Source of the DNA: an uncultured Prevotellaceae bacterium
GTDB lineage: Bacteria > Bacteroidota > Bacteroidia > Bacteroidales > Bacteroidaceae
DNA length: 64,000 nt
Reading direction: 5' to 3'
Assembly (NCBI GenBank): GCA_900314755.1
Contig: OMWH01000006.1
Span: forward strand, 32,330 to 96,329
Under the pieces are notes generated by a model. That model saw only the letters and a list, made by a program, of their open reading frames with translations. It ran no database searches and was not told where the DNA came from. The stretch's first letter is position 1; each line of letters opens with the position of its first letter. The position numbers and the translations under genes were made by a program. Shown one piece after another: positions 47,101 to 55,728 of this stretch.

Positions 47101-47450
47101 GAACCGGTCAGGTGAGCCTTCTTCTGGGTACCATAACCTACGACAACGACTTCTTCCAAAGTCTGCTTGTCTTCTTCCAGACTGACAGTACCACCAGGGG
47201 TAACAGTCTTTGACAGGTATCCTATATAAGTAATGGTTACTTTACCTCCCTTAGGAACATCAATCTTGTAATTACCATCAAAGTCAGTGATGGTAGCCGT
47301 CTTAGTGCCCGTCACCGTCACAGTTGCTCCGATAACTGGTTCACCAGCCTCATCAAGCACGGTACCTGTTACCGTCTGATTCTGAGCCATGGCAGATGCA
47401 GAGAACATGAGCATCAAACCCAGGCATAAGGTCTTCATATATCTTTTCAT
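44121..47450 (-). CDS. SusC/RagA family TonB-linked outer-membrane transporter
   Basis: 1109 residues. Signal peptide to SAMAQ (about 1-22), then a carboxypeptidase-regulatory-like domain ([35 protein letters not shown]). The TonB-box region is [23 protein letters not shown] (about 100-125). A plug domain ([32 protein letters not shown]) and a 22-strand barrel follow, ending IGVNLSF with C-terminal Phe. It imports oligosaccharides released at the surface. Second gene of the operon, 28 bp after the surface lipoprotein and 42 bp before susD. No extra N-terminal STN anti-sigma-interaction domain is visible. Confidence 0.97.
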   Translation of the reverse strand: [1109 protein letters not shown]

Positions 47451-47478
47451 AGTTCTTACTATTTTATAGTTTTACCTT

Positions 47479-48978
47479 TTAGTTTTCAGGGAGCCAACGT
47501 GGGTCACCAGTCTGACGCTCTAACTGAACGGAACCACTGATAGTGAAGTCGCCATTAGCAGGATTAGCAAACTGAGGATCAGACTCAATGTTAGTACCAG
47601 AAGTGTCATAGTTTCCTGGATCCTGGAAGGTACCGTCCGCATTCATATAGGTGTTGTTGGCAAATTCTGCATGAAGCTGGTTGGTACGACCGTGCAAGAA
47701 ACGGCGGGCTACACCGCTGGGTGAGCAGTCGAAGAAGATGCAATTCTTCATAATCCAATAAGAATAATTCTTTGACTGCATACCGTTGTAGTTACCCCAC
47801 TGTCCGCCATTCCATGTGACATGATAGAATGTGCAGTTAAGATAATTCACGCTGTTGGTTGCAGCTTTATACTCGGGTGTGTCCTTGACATACAAATTAG
47901 GACCAGTAGCCATACCTGCCTGATAGAAATACTTGAAGTCACCGGGATTGTCAAGTGGCTCGTAGAAGGTGCTGTTGCTTACCGTCAAGTCGTTGATATG
48001 TCCACCCTTGTTGGTCCAGAACACACCACCACCGAGGTTCGTCTCAGGAGACATGTGTACGACACAGTTGTCTACCAAGAAGGTCATACATGCAGTCTTT
48101 TGCTGGTTGTCGAAGAAAAGGTAACTCTTCAGATTCTTGAAGTTACAGCTGACAATGGTGATTGGGTCGAAGATGATCGGTCCAGCCCATGCATATACAC
48201 TGGCATCTATATCTGTAGCTGGAGCTACAGAAGTGTTCTTACTAAACTCAAAGACTCCTTTGGCACCGACACGGGCAGCACAGTCAAAGTCCAGATATTT
48301 GGCGTTGAATGCTGCAGTGAAGTTGATTGCGGCATCACCTGATGTCAAAGTAATGGTCGGATGGTCTGTCTTACTGTTAGAACGCAGAGTCACAGCCTGT
48401 CCGTCAAAATCAATCAGACCACTAATGGTGTACTCTTCACCACCTTCCAAGTCAAAGTTCAGATTCTCTCCAATCTTGTCTGCGGGTAAGGGGTTGGCTG
48501 CAAACCACTCAGTCAGGTCGCTGCCTGCGGGAATGGTCATGTAAGTCGGAGTAAACGTCGAGAATGCGAACTCAACGGTCTCTGAGGCATCTGTATTGTT
48601 CTTCTTCTTGTTACCAAGAGTAAGGATAGTCATCTCATAGTTAACATCTTCCTCACGCTTAGTAGTGACAGAACAGCCGTCTACAATAGAGTCATTGATG
48701 AGTGGTTCATCAGGGTTACTTGCATCAATTAAGTTGACGCGATAACCGCCAGCTCCCATCACGACAGGCCAAGAGATAGTCTGTGTCTTGCCGTCTGCAC
48801 TCGGTGTGACAGTGATGTCATCAGCAGATATAGATGCTACCTGCGTGTTCGATACACCGCTGTCAAACGACTCGTCATCATAACCATCCTTAGCGCACGA
48901 AGTAAAGAAGAGGGCACCAGCTCCAGTCAGAGCTAACGCACAGATCTTACTGTACGTAAATAAATGATTCTGTTTCAT
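47479..48978 (-). CDS. Surface lipoprotein with fibronectin-III-like, DUF4957 and DUF5123 domains
   Basis: 499 residues. Lipoprotein signal GALFFTSCAKDG. A fibronectin-like sandwich (about 45-145) precedes a short parallel-beta region. DUF4957 (AVTLRSNSKTDHPTITLTSG) and DUF5123-like C-terminal repeats (VNYLNCTFYHVTWNGGQWG, YWIMKNCIFFDCSP, FANNTYMNADG) follow. Such proteins accompany SusCD in pectin loci and probably bind or process polysaccharide at the cell surface; no catalytic residues stand out. Here it precedes susC, whereas it more often follows susD. I see no canonical -7 box in the 94 bp upstream, so it may be read through from the dehydrogenase gene. Confidence 0.8.
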   Translation of the reverse strand: MKQNHLFTYSKICALALTGAGALFFTSCAKDGYDDESFDSGVSNTQVASISADDITVTPSADGKTQTISWPVVMGAGGYRVNLIDASNPDEPLINDSIVDGCSVTTKREEDVNYEMTILTLGNKKKNNTDASETVEFAFSTFTPTYMTIPAGSDLTEWFAANPLPADKIGENLNFDLEGGEEYTISGLIDFDGQAVTLRSNSKTDHPTITLTSGDAAINFTAAFNAKYLDFDCAARVGAKGVFEFSKNTSVAPATDIDASVYAWAGPIIFDPITIVSCNFKNLKSYLFFDNQQKTACMTFLVDNCVVHMSPETNLGGGVFWTNKGGHINDLTVSNSTFYEPLDNPGDFKYFYQAGMATGPNLYVKDTPEYKAATNSVNYLNCTFYHVTWNGGQWGNYNGMQSKNYSYWIMKNCIFFDCSPSGVARRFLHGRTNQLHAEFANNTYMNADGTFQDPGNYDTSGTNIESDPQFANPANGDFTISGSVQLERQTGDPRWLPEN

Positions 48979-49072
48979 AAATTAAGTTTTAAGTTATACA
49001 TGTATAATTATAGTCTCTATAGTAAAGTCTATTTCTTAAAAGACGTTGCATTATCTAAAAAGTAATCAATAT

Positions 49073-50092
49073 TTAGCCAAAATGTACCAAAATGCGGAAT
49101 ACCTTGCCAGGATTTGCAGCCCATTCCTCCATAGCTGCGGTGGCTCCCTCGGGGATAACCTCATTGCTGATCAGACGGTCAACAGGACAGGTGCCACGCT
49201 CCAGATAATGGATGACAGCACGGAAGTCGGAGGGTTGGGCATTGCGGGATCCTCTGATATCCAACTCTTTCTGTACGAAATACTTGGTCTGGAAAGATAC
49301 CTCTGCCTTGGCATAACCGATGCATACCACACGACCAGTGAAGGCGACCTCGTCGACTGCCATCTGATAGGTGGGAGTGCTTCCTACTGCCTCAATCACC
49401 ACGTCGGGACCAAAGCCGTGTGTGATCTCCATAAGACGGGCATGGACATCCTCGGTCTTGGTGTTGACGACATAGCTGGCTCCCATCTGCTTGGCAAGAG
49501 CAAGCTTCTCGTCATCAATGTCTGCCGCAATGACGGTGGCACCACGCTGGGCAGAGCGTACGACGGCACCCATACCGACCATGCCACAGCCAATCACCAT
49601 GACGACATCGATATCTGTTACCTGAGCACGACTGACAGCATGGAAACCCACACTCATCGGTTCGATTAATGCACAGGTGCGGGGTGTCAGCAGTCCTGCG
49701 GGGATGACTTTCTCCCAGGGCAGGGCGAGATACTCACACATGGCTCCCCAGCGCTGCACACCTAATGTCTGGTTGTGCTCGCAGGCATTGACACGGTCGT
49801 TACGGCATGACGCACATTTTCCACAGTTGGTGTAGGGGTTGACGGTGACAGTCATACCGGGCTTCAGTCCCTCAGGTACGTTCTTGCCAATCTTGACAAT
49901 CTCCGCACCTACCTCATGACCGGGAACCACAGGCATCTTCACCATCGGGTTACCGCCACGGAAGGTATTCAGGTCACTGCCGCAAAAACCAACATACTTC
50001 ATTTTCAATAGTACATCGTCATCACCCATCTGGGGCTCAGGGATGTCTATTACCTTCATGACAGAAGGCTCAGTAATTTGAATTGCTTTCAT
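49073..50092 (-). CDS. Zinc-dependent sugar-acid dehydrogenase (MDR family; L-galactonate 5-dehydrogenase type)
   Basis: 339 residues from ATG 50092 (MKAIQITEP); an upstream TTG start is less likely. The catalytic zinc ligands are Cys37 and His59-Glu60 (VGFCGSD, PGHEVG). The structural zinc site is NCGKCASCRNDRVNACEHN (Cys90, 93, 96, 104). A Rossmann fold has VMVIGCGMVGMGAV. Relatives oxidise L-threonine, sorbitol, L-gulonate or L-galactonate. In Bacteroides vulgatus a protein of this type oxidises L-galactonate to tagaturonate, next to AKR and COG3618 genes as here. Last gene of the sugar operon, 83 bp after the mutarotase, across an 8-bp repeat array. Confidence 0.82.
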   Translation of the reverse strand: MKAIQITEPSVMKVIDIPEPQMGDDDVLLKMKYVGFCGSDLNTFRGGNPMVKMPVVPGHEVGAEIVKIGKNVPEGLKPGMTVTVNPYTNCGKCASCRNDRVNACEHNQTLGVQRWGAMCEYLALPWEKVIPAGLLTPRTCALIEPMSVGFHAVSRAQVTDIDVVMVIGCGMVGMGAVVRSAQRGATVIAADIDDEKLALAKQMGASYVVNTKTEDVHARLMEITHGFGPDVVIEAVGSTPTYQMAVDEVAFTGRVVCIGYAKAEVSFQTKYFVQKELDIRGSRNAQPSDFRAVIHYLERGTCPVDRLISNEVIPEGATAAMEEWAANPGKVFRILVHFG

Positions 50093-50107
50093 ATCTAATA
50101 ACTTCAA

Positions 50108-50177
50108 TTATTCAATTTTTCAATTCTTCAATCCTTCAATCCTTCAATTCTTCAATTCTTCAATCCTTCAATCCTTC
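50108..50177. repeat. 8-bp tandem repeat between mutarotase and dehydrogenase genes
   Basis: About eight units alternating TCAATTCT and TCAATCCT (plus strand) fill the intergenic gap and run into the mutarotase stop codon. They could change the spacing between the two genes by slippage. Confidence 0.92.
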
Positions 50178-50553
50178 AATACAATCGGAACATCCGTTCC
50201 ATCATCTGCCATTTCTCATCGCTGGTAGCACCCTCACGGCATTGCTGGAACAATGCCATATAGTCTTCCCATTCCTGCTGGCGGGGTAGGGTGGCGAGTC
50301 GCTTCATCGCAGAATCCCAGTCGAAGTCGAGTGGGGTCTCCACAATCATGAACAGACGGTTGTCAAGAATATAGATTTCCATCTCCAGGATTCCTACGGA
50401 ACGGATGCCGTCCAGAATCTCTTTCCACGCCTCAGGCTCACTATGACGGCGACGATACTCAGCAATCAACTGCGGGTCGTCCTTCAGGTCCATCGTCTGG
50501 CAGTAACGCTTGACGGGCTGCTGATACTCTTTGATAGGATATCCGTTTGTCAT
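50176..50553 (-). CDS. L-rhamnose/L-fucose mutarotase family protein (RhaM/DUF718)
   Basis: 125 residues from ATG 50553; the frame runs upstream into fucP, but this ATG overlaps the fucP stop (ATGA). Small ferredoxin-like fold with KRYCQTMDLKDDPQLIAEYRRRHSEPEAW, LEMEIYILDNRLFMIVET and FDWDSAMKRLATLPRQQEWEDYM. It interconverts anomers of L-rhamnose or a related 6-deoxy sugar before the dehydrogenase or isomerase step. The context with FucI and FucP points to L-fucose or L-galactose. Confidence 0.87.
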   Translation of the reverse strand: MTNGYPIKEYQQPVKRYCQTMDLKDDPQLIAEYRRRHSEPEAWKEILDGIRSVGILEMEIYILDNRLFMIVETPLDFDWDSAMKRLATLPRQQEWEDYMALFQQCREGATSDEKWQMMERMFRLY

Positions 50554-51863
50554 AGACTTCTCTCTTGGTGCATTCTGTAACCATAGATGGTCACGATGAG
50601 GAAACAAATGAAGGGCAGAACGAAGGAGGCATTAGTAGCGGGGAAGGACTCAAAGACCGTTCCCTGGTCGATAATCATTGCCTGCAATGGGGGAAGTACG
50701 GAACCTCCGAGAATCGCCATAATCAGACCTGCAGCTCCAAACTTCGCATCGTCTCCCAGTCCGTCAAGGGCAATGCCGTAGATGGTGGGGAACATCAGGG
50801 ACATACATCCGCTGACACATACCAGGCAATAAACACCATATCTGTTCTGGAACAGGATGACACCCACCGTGAAGATCATGGCAAGCACACCGAAGATGGC
50901 AAGCAACTTGGCGGGCTTCATCCACTTCATCAGATAGGTGGCAATGAAACGGGAACAGATAAAGAATATCATGGCGTAGATATTGAAACGCTGGGACAGT
51001 ACCTCGGCAGACTGCTCGTCCATCCCTTCTTCCATGAATACCCTCGTGCCATATTGGATAATGAAAGTCCAGCACATAATCTGGGCACCCACATAGAAGA
51101 ACTGTGCAATCACTCCCTCCCGATAGTATTTCAAAGAGAAGATACGTCTCAGGGTGGGCAGGAAATGGATGTCATGGCTTTGGTCACCATTCTTCGGCAT
51201 CTTGGCGAAGAGGATAATCAGGAACATGGCGACGATGACCAGTCCTATAATCAAATAAGGTGATATCAGAATGCTCAGGTCGGCATCCTTCATCGCCTCA
51301 AACTCTGTGTCACTCAGCAGGGCACGGTCGTCACTGCTCATCGGATTGAGCTTCGCCTGAATGAAGTTCATGGCGACAAACATGCCGATGATAGAGCCAC
51401 AGGGGTTGAAGCACTGTGCCATGTTCAACCGGCGAGTCGCCGTCTCCTCAGGTCCCATCGTGAGGATATAGGGATTACATGAGGTCTCTAAGAACGACAG
51501 ACCGCAGGTCATGATGAAATAGGCAATCAAGAAACAGCCATAGAGTCCGATGCTCTTGGAGGGAAAGAACAATAACGCTCCTGCGGCATAGAGTCCAAGT
51601 CCCATCAGCACCCCTGCCTTGTAACTGTACTTACGAATGAAGATAGCTGCAGGGAATGCCATACAGAAATAGCCTCCGTAGAAGGCGACTTGCACCAATG
51701 TGCCATCGGTCACACTCATGCGGAAAATCTTGGAGAATGCCTTTACCATCGGGTTGGTGATATCATTGGCAAAGCCCCAGAGCGCAAAACAGAATGTGAC
51801 GAGGATGAACGGGATAAGATAACTTACCCCGTCCTTCGTTATCAGGGAATTGTTCTTGCTCAT
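50550..51863 (-). CDS. fucP: L-fucose:H+ symporter family permease (FucP, MFS)
   Basis: 437 residues, inner membrane, 12 hydrophobic helices. The N-terminus YLIPFILVTFCFALWGFANDITNP is the FucP/GluP signature, and FLETSCNPYILTMGPEETATRRLN follows mid-protein. E. coli FucP carries L-fucose and also L-galactose and D-arabinose, which fits either substrate here. It starts 9 bp downstream of the fucI stop and overlaps the mutarotase start. Confidence 0.92.
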   Translation of the reverse strand: MSKNNSLITKDGVSYLIPFILVTFCFALWGFANDITNPMVKAFSKIFRMSVTDGTLVQVAFYGGYFCMAFPAAIFIRKYSYKAGVLMGLGLYAAGALLFFPSKSIGLYGCFLIAYFIMTCGLSFLETSCNPYILTMGPEETATRRLNMAQCFNPCGSIIGMFVAMNFIQAKLNPMSSDDRALLSDTEFEAMKDADLSILISPYLIIGLVIVAMFLIILFAKMPKNGDQSHDIHFLPTLRRIFSLKYYREGVIAQFFYVGAQIMCWTFIIQYGTRVFMEEGMDEQSAEVLSQRFNIYAMIFFICSRFIATYLMKWMKPAKLLAIFGVLAMIFTVGVILFQNRYGVYCLVCVSGCMSLMFPTIYGIALDGLGDDAKFGAAGLIMAILGGSVLPPLQAMIIDQGTVFESFPATNASFVLPFICFLIVTIYGYRMHQERSL

Positions 51864-51872
51864 ACGCGTACC

Positions 51873-53693
51873 TTATTTATATATAGGTCCGAAGTTGGAG
51901 CAGGCACGGTAGTCGGCTCCTTCCTTGTCCATGCCGAAGGCGTTCCATGCGGCAGGACGGAAGATGTCCTTGTCTGCGATATTGTGCATACATACTGGAA
52001 TACGCAGCATGGCACACATGGTGATGAGGTCGGCACCAACGTGTCCGTAACAGATGGCACCATGGTTGGCACCCCAGTTGTTCATTACGGAGTAAACATC
52101 CTTGAAGGCATCCTTCGTGGGGTCAAGACGTGGCACAAACCATGTGGTAGGCCATGTGGGATCGGTACGCTTGTCAAGAATCTCATTGGTCTTCGGGTCA
52201 AGGTCTACCGTCCATCCTTCAGCGAGTTGCAGTACAGGACCGAGTCCCTGTACCATATTAATGCGCAGCATGGTCATTGGCATACCTCCTCTGGTGAGGA
52301 AATGGCTGGAATAACCACCACCACGGAAATAGTCTCGGTCAGCGGGCATCCAGCTGGTTGCCTTCAGACAGGCTTCAGTATCGGAATCGCTCATCTCCCA
52401 ATGTGACTTCATAACAGGCTTGCCGTCCTGGTCACTCATGGCACCTGTGGCATCAAGTGTCGTGGCGCCACTGTTGATCAGATGGATGAAACCTTGTGCG
52501 GCAGCTCCCTCAGGACGCTTGCCTGCTACACGCTCTACAGCCTCAGGACTCCAGTAGGTACGGATGTCTGAGAACATCACACCCTTGTTGGTGAGCAGAT
52601 GACCGAAGAGCATTGATATGCCGTTGAGAGAGTCATTCTCCGTAGCGAGGGTATAAGCCTCACGGGGACCGTTCCAGTCGAACGATGTGCACATCATCGA
52701 CTCGGGGAAGTCGAAATTGGGCTTGTAGTCTGTCCACTGGCGCTGTCCCTGGACACCTGCCGCAATGGCGTTGTGTCCGATAGCCTCTTCCTTATAACCC
52801 ATCTCAAGCAGTTTCTTGGAGCCCTGCATCAGGTCACGGATAATCATCATCGTCTTCACCGTGAACTCCCAGTCGGCATCTTTCTCCTCACGGTTCTTAC
52901 CCTTGCCCTTTCCGTTGAAGGTGGTCATGGGAGTGCCTGGGAATAATGGACGGTCTTCGTTATAGTCGTGACCCTCGTTGGGCTTGCAGTATTTCTCTAC
53001 CCATGCCATTGCCTTCTGGAACTCCTCCTTGTCATAGATGCCAAAGTCGACACGGCGCAGGATCTCAACCAGCGACACATACTCTGTTCGCATACCCAGA
53101 TACTGCTGCAGGAAATCGGCATTGACGATAGAGCCGGCGATACCCATACAGGTGTTGCCTAATGACAGGTATGACTTACCACGCATGGTTGCCACTGCTT
53201 GGGCGGCACGGGCAAAGCGTAGGATTTTCTCTGCCACGTCGGCAGGAATCGTATTGTCGTTGAGGTCCTGTACGTCATGACCATAGATGCCATAGGCGGG
53301 CAGTCCCTTCTGTGCATGGGCGGCAAGAACGGCAGCAAGATAGACGGCACCTGGACGTTCAGTACCATTGAATCCCCATACAGCTTTGGGATAGTAGGGG
53401 TTCATGTCCATGGTCTCAGAACCGTAACACCAGCAACTGGTGACAGTGATGGTGGAGCCGACTCCCTCACGCTCGAATTTCTCGGCGCAGGCGGCAGACT
53501 CTCCGACACGTCCGATGGTGGTGTCGCTGATGACACACTCCACTTTGGAGCCATCACCATTGCGGAGATGACTCTCTATAAGATTCTTTACTGCGTTGGC
53601 AAGTGCCATGGTCTTTTCCTCAAGACCCTCGCGGATGCCCCCCTGACGACCGTCGATGGTGGGGCGGATACCGATTTTAGGATAGTTTGTCAT
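51873..53693 (-). CDS. fucI: L-fucose isomerase
   Basis: 606 residues, cytoplasmic, close to the usual 590-residue length. Family landmarks: [76 protein letters not shown] and a C-terminal [22 protein letters not shown]. It converts L-fucose to L-fuculose with a divalent metal; the enzyme also takes related aldoses. No fuculokinase or fuculose-phosphate aldolase gene is present in the window, so its products would need enzymes encoded elsewhere. It lies 38 bp downstream of the lactonase. Confidence 0.96.
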   Translation of the reverse strand: MTNYPKIGIRPTIDGRQGGIREGLEEKTMALANAVKNLIESHLRNGDGSKVECVISDTTIGRVGESAACAEKFEREGVGSTITVTSCWCYGSETMDMNPYYPKAVWGFNGTERPGAVYLAAVLAAHAQKGLPAYGIYGHDVQDLNDNTIPADVAEKILRFARAAQAVATMRGKSYLSLGNTCMGIAGSIVNADFLQQYLGMRTEYVSLVEILRRVDFGIYDKEEFQKAMAWVEKYCKPNEGHDYNEDRPLFPGTPMTTFNGKGKGKNREEKDADWEFTVKTMMIIRDLMQGSKKLLEMGYKEEAIGHNAIAAGVQGQRQWTDYKPNFDFPESMMCTSFDWNGPREAYTLATENDSLNGISMLFGHLLTNKGVMFSDIRTYWSPEAVERVAGKRPEGAAAQGFIHLINSGATTLDATGAMSDQDGKPVMKSHWEMSDSDTEACLKATSWMPADRDYFRGGGYSSHFLTRGGMPMTMLRINMVQGLGPVLQLAEGWTVDLDPKTNEILDKRTDPTWPTTWFVPRLDPTKDAFKDVYSVMNNWGANHGAICYGHVGADLITMCAMLRIPVCMHNIADKDIFRPAAWNAFGMDKEGADYRACSNFGPIYK

Positions 53694-53731
53694 ATTCTAT
53701 TAGTTGTTTTAGTTTAACTCTTCAATTCTTC

Positions 53732-54673
53732 TCACTCACTCATATTCTTAATATAGGGAAGCTCGACGAGTTCTCCGAACCGGTAGAAGCGCCGGGCATT
53801 CTCACCCAGCAATAGTCGTTTGTCATTGTCTGTCAGTTCTTGTGATTTCAAGAGGAAGTCGTATGACATGCGATAGGTGATAGCTGTGATGGTACGGGGA
53901 TAGTCGCTGCCCCACATGATCTTGTGCATCCCCACCAGTCCGGCAGCCTCACGGATAACACGGATGGCTGTGGGGTAGGGGTAGAACTCACTGTTGTAGA
54001 GCCATGTGATACCTCCCATCTCGATGGTTACGTGTTCGTTCCTTGCCAAGGAAATCTGTTCCCGCCAACTCTTGGTCTCCCACGGATTGGTCTGTGGGGG
54101 ATTTGCCATACCCATGTGTCCGATGGCGATACGCAGGCTGGGGCACTCACTGATAACCTCACGCAGTTCAGCAACCTGCCGGTCTCCGTCGGCGAGGGTG
54201 ATGGAAAGGAGTATGTCTTTCTGCTCCATCAGATGGAACATCCGCATCATCTCCGGGGAGGTCAGCGGACGACCCAACAGACGGTGCCCTGGAATGGCGA
54301 TGCCCTGGAAACGTCCATCAGTTAGTAGCTGCTCTGCATGCTCATAGAAACCGTCTTGCAGATAGTCACACATACCACAGACGAAGAAGCGGTTGGGATA
54401 ACGGCTCTTCACCTCGGCAAGATAGTCATTCTGTATGCCATCAATAAACTCTTGTACCACGACAGCGGCAGCCACTTGTGCATAATCCATGTTGGAGAGG
54501 AATACCTCGGCGGAGTTCACACCGTCAATGATAAACGGCGGTATCATCTGTACCTCCTCATCCAAGAAGATACTGCGCCCGTTCTTCATGGAGCGGATGA
54601 CTTTCCCGTCCCATGTGGTGTCTTGTCTCAACCACAGGTGACTGTGTGCGTCGATGATTACGAGTTTCTCCAT
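53732..54673 (-). CDS. COG3618 amidohydrolase, sugar lactonase (L-fucono/L-galactono-lactonase type)
   Basis: 313 residues, amidohydrolase_2 barrel. Metal ligands: His10 and His12 (IDAHSHLW), His186 (IAIGHMGMA) and Asp257 (WGSDYPR). COG3618 members open sugar lactones such as L-fucono-1,5-lactone and, in B. vulgatus, L-galactono-lactone. It overlaps the upstream aldose dehydrogenase by 16 bp, matching a dehydrogenase-then-lactonase order. Cytoplasmic. Confidence 0.88.
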   Translation of the reverse strand: MEKLVIIDAHSHLWLRQDTTWDGKVIRSMKNGRSIFLDEEVQMIPPFIIDGVNSAEVFLSNMDYAQVAAAVVVQEFIDGIQNDYLAEVKSRYPNRFFVCGMCDYLQDGFYEHAEQLLTDGRFQGIAIPGHRLLGRPLTSPEMMRMFHLMEQKDILLSITLADGDRQVAELREVISECPSLRIAIGHMGMANPPQTNPWETKSWREQISLARNEHVTIEMGGITWLYNSEFYPYPTAIRVIREAAGLVGMHKIMWGSDYPRTITAITYRMSYDFLLKSQELTDNDKRLLLGENARRFYRFGELVELPYIKNMSE

Positions 54674-55608
54674 CTTACAAACATTTGATCACCGATAATC
54701 TCCTGTACCTTCTTGACCAGTTCTTCGTCCAGGGGCTCATTAACGTATTGGATATTCTTCAATACATTGTTGGGATTAGCACTGCTGAACAGGGTTGTGG
54801 CAATGCGAGGGTTGAAACTGGTAGAGAACTGGAGGGCAAGCTTGTCAATGGGATAGCCCTGCTCTTTGCAATAAGCGGCAGCTTTGGCGCAGGCATCTTT
54901 CAGGTCTTTACTGGCTGGATGCCAGTCTGGGGCACCCCGTTGCGACAACAGTCCCATGGAGAATGGGGAGGCGTTGATGACACCTACGTTATGCTGTTCG
55001 AAGAATCCCAGATAGTCCTTCAGCAACGTGTCATTCAGACTGTAATGACAGAAACAAAGCACACTCTCCACCGTTCCCGGCTCAGCATGCTCTATCACCC
55101 AGCGCAGGTTCTCTGGCTGCAGGTCGGTAATACCCACATGGCGTACCACTCCTTTCTTGCGGAGCTCTACCAGTGCGGGGAGTGTCTCGTCTACGATTTT
55201 CTGAAGCCCCCCTTCCAAATCACCTTGGAACTCTACGTCATGGACATTGATGAGGTCGATATAGTCGATGTTCAGACGCTCCATACTCTCATAGACACTC
55301 TCTGTGGCACGCTTGGCGGAATAGTCCCAGATGTTCTTGCCGTCCTTGCCATAGCGTCCCACCTTCGTGGAGAGGTAGTATTTGTCGCGGGGAATATCTT
55401 TCAGTGCCTTACCCAGGACAGTCTCTGCTTTCAGATGGCCATAATAGGGTGACACATCGATGAAGTTGATACCGTTTTCGATGGCTGTGAATACTGCCTG
55501 AATGCCCTCGTTCTCCTTGATGCTGTGGAACACACCACCTAACGAGGAGGCGCCAAAACTTAAATTTGACACTTGCATCCCCGTCTTTCCTATCTCGTTA
55601 TATACCAT
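54658..55608 (-). CDS. Aldo/keto reductase family L-galactose/L-fucose 1-dehydrogenase
   Basis: 316 residues from ATG 55608 (MVYNEIGKTG). An ATG at 55638 would add 10 residues but sits only about 8 bases beyond the likely transcription start. AKR tetrad in the longer numbering: Asp61 and Tyr65/66 (FIDVSPYYGH), Lys92 (LSTKVGRYG), His133 (LINVHDVEF). Similar to plant L-galactose dehydrogenase and bacterial D-threo-aldose/L-fucose dehydrogenases, which oxidise C1 to a lactone. First gene of the six-gene operon dehydrogenase, lactonase, fucI, fucP, mutarotase, zinc dehydrogenase. Confidence 0.88.
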   Translation of the reverse strand: MVYNEIGKTGMQVSNLSFGASSLGGVFHSIKENEGIQAVFTAIENGINFIDVSPYYGHLKAETVLGKALKDIPRDKYYLSTKVGRYGKDGKNIWDYSAKRATESVYESMERLNIDYIDLINVHDVEFQGDLEGGLQKIVDETLPALVELRKKGVVRHVGITDLQPENLRWVIEHAEPGTVESVLCFCHYSLNDTLLKDYLGFFEQHNVGVINASPFSMGLLSQRGAPDWHPASKDLKDACAKAAAYCKEQGYPIDKLALQFSTSFNPRIATTLFSSANPNNVLKNIQYVNEPLDEELVKKVQEIIGDQMFVRWRNS

Positions 55609-55652
55609 ATTCGTTTTAGTATTATTAGTAGTCTTCATTTGTTTTCAAAGTA

Positions 55653-55660
55653 CAAAGATA
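55653..55660 (-). promoter_or_regulatory. -7 box of the L-galactose/L-fucose operon
   Basis: CAAAGATA (minus-strand TATCTTTG) is placed 44 bp before ATG 55608 and 14 bp before ATG 55638. Confidence 0.72.
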
Positions 55661-55677
55661 CACATTATTTTATAATA

Positions 55678-55707
55678 AACGTGCATTTTTCTAAAAAAAT
55701 GCACGTT
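55678..55707 (-). terminator. Hairpin after the MINPP-like gene
   Basis: A perfect 13-bp stem (AACGTGCATTTTT, 55678-55690, with 55695-55707) has a 4-nt loop. T/A runs in the arms allow termination on either strand. It sits 21 bp after the phosphatase stop and upstream of the next promoter, so it insulates the two genes. Confidence 0.72.
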
Positions 55708-55728
55708 TAGAGCGCTAATTGTTAAATA

